NCBI GenBank assembly: GCA_959607825.1
Contig: CAUHNW010000020.1
Span: forward strand, 1-51,067
Source: HGM13006 sp900757695
GTDB lineage: Bacteria; Bacillota; Clostridia; Oscillospirales; Oscillospiraceae
DNA: 51,067 bases
Direction: 5' to 3'
In this document: positions 49,221-51,067 of the stretch, piece by piece
How the letters are laid out: the number at the start of each line of letters is the position of its first letter
Position numbering within the stretch: the stretch's first letter is position 1
Notes under the pieces: model-generated
The model's database searches: none
What the model saw: the letters and a program-made list of their open reading frames with translations, nothing else
What the model was told of the DNA's origin: nothing
Translations under genes and position numbers: made by a program

Positions 49221-50930
49221 TTACTTGTCTGCCTTACCGTCCTTGGCGATGATGGCACGGTTAATGGCGCAGAGAATCGCACGGATGGAGGCACGGTTGA
49301 TGTTGTGGCTCTTGCCTACCCCGAAGGCGTCCTTTCCGTCGGGGGTCTTCAGGTGGATGTAGCACACGGCCTGAGAGTCGGAGCCGGAGGTGATGGCATG
49401 CTCGGCGTAATCCACAAAGTGGAACTTGCCGATCTCCAGCTCGGAGATGGCGTTGAAGAAGGCGTCGATGGGGCCGTTGCCCTCGCCGGAGATCTCCAGC
49501 TCGCCGCCCTTATAGCTCAGGACGCCGGTGAAGCCCACCTGAGAGGTCTCGCCGTGGCTGCCGGTCTCGGTGAAGGTATGCTTCAGCAGGCCGTAGGTCT
49601 TGTCTACCTCCAGATAGTTCTTGTCAAAGAGTTCGAAGATCTGGCTGGGCAGCAGCTCGGTGCCCAGACGGTCCGTCTCCTCCTGGACAATGGCGCCGAA
49701 CTCCGGATGCATGGCCTTGGGCAGGCTGTAGCCGAAGTTGTTCTCCATGACGAAGGCCGCACCGCCCTTGCCGGACTGGGAGTTGATGCGGATGATGGGC
49801 TCGTACTGGCGGCCCACATCGGCGGGATCAATGGGCAGATAGGGAACCTCCCACATATCCGTGCCGGACTCCTTCATATACTGAACGCCCTTGTTGATGG
49901 CGTCCTGATGGCTGCCGGAGAAGGCGGTGAACACCAGCTGGCCCACATAGGGCTGGCGGGGATCCACCTTCATATGGGTGCAGCGCTCGTATACGTCCCG
50001 GATCTTGTTGATATCGGAGAAGTCCAGCTTGGGATCCACGCCCTGGGTATACATGTTCATGGCCAGCGTTACCATGTCCACGTTGCCGGTGCGCTCGCCG
50101 TTGCCGAACAGGGTGGCCTCCATGCGGTCCGCCCCGGCCAGCAGACCCAGCTCTGCGGTGGCAACGCCCTCGCCCCGGTCATTGTGGGGATGCAGGGAGA
50201 TCACGGCGCAGTCCCGGGAGGGCAGCTTGCGGATAAAGTACTCGATGCAGTCGGCAAAGTAGTTGGGCAGCATGTTTTCCACCGTGGAGGGCAGGTTCAG
50301 GATGACCTTGTTCTCGGGGGTGGCGTGGAGATGCTCCAGCACGGCCTGGCAGATCTCTACGGCGTAGTCCATCTCGGTGCCCATAAAGGACTCCGGGGAG
50401 TACTCGTACCGGAGGTTCATGCCGGAGGCGATGACGGGCTGGGACAGCTCATAGATCAGGTCGGCGGCATCGGTGGCGATCTTGGTGATGCCCGCCTGAT
50501 CCATCTTGAAGACCACCTTCCGCTGGAGGGTGGAGGTGGAGTTGTAGAAGTGGAGGATCACGTTCTTTGCGCCCTGAATGGCCTCAAAGGTCTTCTGGAT
50601 CAGATGGGGCCGGGCCTGCACCAGCACCTGAATGGTCACGTCGTCGGGAATATGGCCGCCCTCGATGAGTTCCCGGCAGATCTCATACTCGGTGTCGGAG
50701 GCGGAGGGGAAGCCGATCTCGATCTCCTTCACGCCGATGTCCACCAGGGTGTGGAACATTTCCAGCTTCTGCTGGAGGTTCATGGGGTTGATCAGCGCCT
50801 GATTGCCGTCCCGCAGATCCACGGAGCACCACACCGGGGACTCCTTGATCTGCTTGTCCGGCCATGTGCGGTCGGGCAGGGCAATGGGCTGGTAGGGGAT
50901 GTATTTCTGATAGCCGGGTTTGAGTTTCAT
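49221..50930 (-). CDS. leuA: 2-isopropylmalate synthase
   Basis: 569 residues, TAGGAGG before ATG. First step of leucine synthesis: condensation of 2-oxoisovalerate with acetyl-CoA. TIM-barrel with metal and catalytic motifs WCSVDLRDGNQAL and ISLHPHNDRGEGVATAEL, and a C-terminal regulatory domain from about 430. The longer LeuA form (556-570 residues). Minus-strand TATAAT (50950-50955) lies only about 20 bases before the ATG; its -35 is poor. No leucine T-box is visible in the 137 bases to the window edge. Confidence 0.95.
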   Translation of the reverse strand: MKLKPGYQKYIPYQPIALPDRTWPDKQIKESPVWCSVDLRDGNQALINPMNLQQKLEMFHTLVDIGVKEIEIGFPSASDTEYEICRELIEGGHIPDDVTIQVLVQARPHLIQKTFEAIQGAKNVILHFYNSTSTLQRKVVFKMDQAGITKIATDAADLIYELSQPVIASGMNLRYEYSPESFMGTEMDYAVEICQAVLEHLHATPENKVILNLPSTVENMLPNYFADCIEYFIRKLPSRDCAVISLHPHNDRGEGVATAELGLLAGADRMEATLFGNGERTGNVDMVTLAMNMYTQGVDPKLDFSDINKIRDVYERCTHMKVDPRQPYVGQLVFTAFSGSHQDAINKGVQYMKESGTDMWEVPYLPIDPADVGRQYEPIIRINSQSGKGGAAFVMENNFGYSLPKAMHPEFGAIVQEETDRLGTELLPSQIFELFDKNYLEVDKTYGLLKHTFTETGSHGETSQVGFTGVLSYKGGELEISGEGNGPIDAFFNAISELEIGKFHFVDYAEHAITSGSDSQAVCYIHLKTPDGKDAFGVGKSHNINRASIRAILCAINRAIIAKDGKADK

Positions 50931-51025
50931 GGTAGGTTCCTCCTAATATATTATAGTATGTGTTTGTTGGTGAAATGCGGTAAATGCCGCAGGGTTTGTG
51001 CAGCAGTATCGGAGTAGCAGGCAGC

Positions 51026-51067
51026 AAAGCCTCCCTTGTGCAAAGGGAGGTGTCAGCGGAGCTGACG
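51026..51067. repeat. Partial composite inverted-repeat element at the right edge
   Basis: AAAGCCTCCCTTGTGCAAAG followed by GGAGGTGTCAGCGGAGCTGACG; the first stem matches the left arms at 2018, 2406 and 21840, then the sequence switches to TCAGC-GGA-GCTGA, which resembles the CAGCTACGCTGA segment in the right arm at 2546-2600. The element runs off the window. Confidence 0.7.

Noticed and set aside
50931..51067. Leucine T-box upstream of leuA
   Set aside because: No specifier stem or T-box core is seen, and a -10-like TATAAT lies too near the start codon; sequence beyond the edge is needed.

Overview
The window looks like a chromosome segment from a GC-rich, anaerobic, gut-type clostridium, most likely order Oscillospirales (Oscillospiraceae/Ruminococcaceae). 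Reasons: strong AGGAGG ribosome sites with frequent GTG/TTG starts; consensus sigma-A promoters; a V-type ATPase of the Na+ type; an NAD-linked formate dehydrogenase; split purH functions; AgrC/LytTR signalling; and interspersed GC-rich terminal-inverted-repeat elements. Genus cannot be fixed from the sequence. No tRNA, rRNA or CRISPR array was seen.

Layout. 1-1.9 kb: end of a prophage or remnant (tail-end small proteins, r1t-type holin, GH25 endolysin). 1.9-2.7 kb: repeat elements. 2.7-3.2 kb: orphan Phd-like protein with an acidic extension. 3.4-8.3 kb: sugar ABC transporter (ATPase, two different permeases, lipoprotein binding protein) behind one strong promoter. 8.5-9.2 kb: Phd-Doc toxin-antitoxin. 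9.2-10 kb: broken CAP/SCP gene. 10-12.1 kb: large beta-helix-like protein. 12.6-13.3 kb: PAP2 phosphatase-like membrane protein. 13.3-21.8 kb: a formate module with FNT channel, formate dehydrogenase catalytic subunit and three diaphorase/ferredoxin subunits, facing a Crp/Fnr-type regulator plus fdhD. 22.3-23.6 kb: lysA. 23.7-24.3 kb: Phd/RelE-type toxin-antitoxin. 24.3-27.7 kb: one LytTR response regulator with two homologous AgrC-type kinases. 27.9-29.1 kb: PucR-type regulator. 29.1-34 kb: asnS, purD, stand-alone AICAR transformylase and PurO-type IMP cyclohydrolase, the last three under a ZTP riboswitch. 34-35.1 kb: divergent HxlR regulator and flavin reductase. 35.2-39.7 kb: purECFMN behind a leader with a possible peptide attenuator. 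39.8-48.7 kb: nine-gene V-ATPase operon interrupted by a short inverted-repeat element. 49.2-50.9 kb: leuA.

How it fits together. The FNT channel, formate dehydrogenase, FdhD and the divergent regulator form one formate-redox unit. The two purine clusters supply most de novo steps (PurF, D, N, M, E, C, AICAR transformylase, cyclohydrolase); purL/Q/S/B are outside. The most unusual local feature is the tandem kinase pair. One copy has an intact ATP-binding domain but Ser where the phosphoacceptor His should be. The other has the His but has lost the ATP-binding residues. This suggests an obligate trans-phosphorylating heterodimer.
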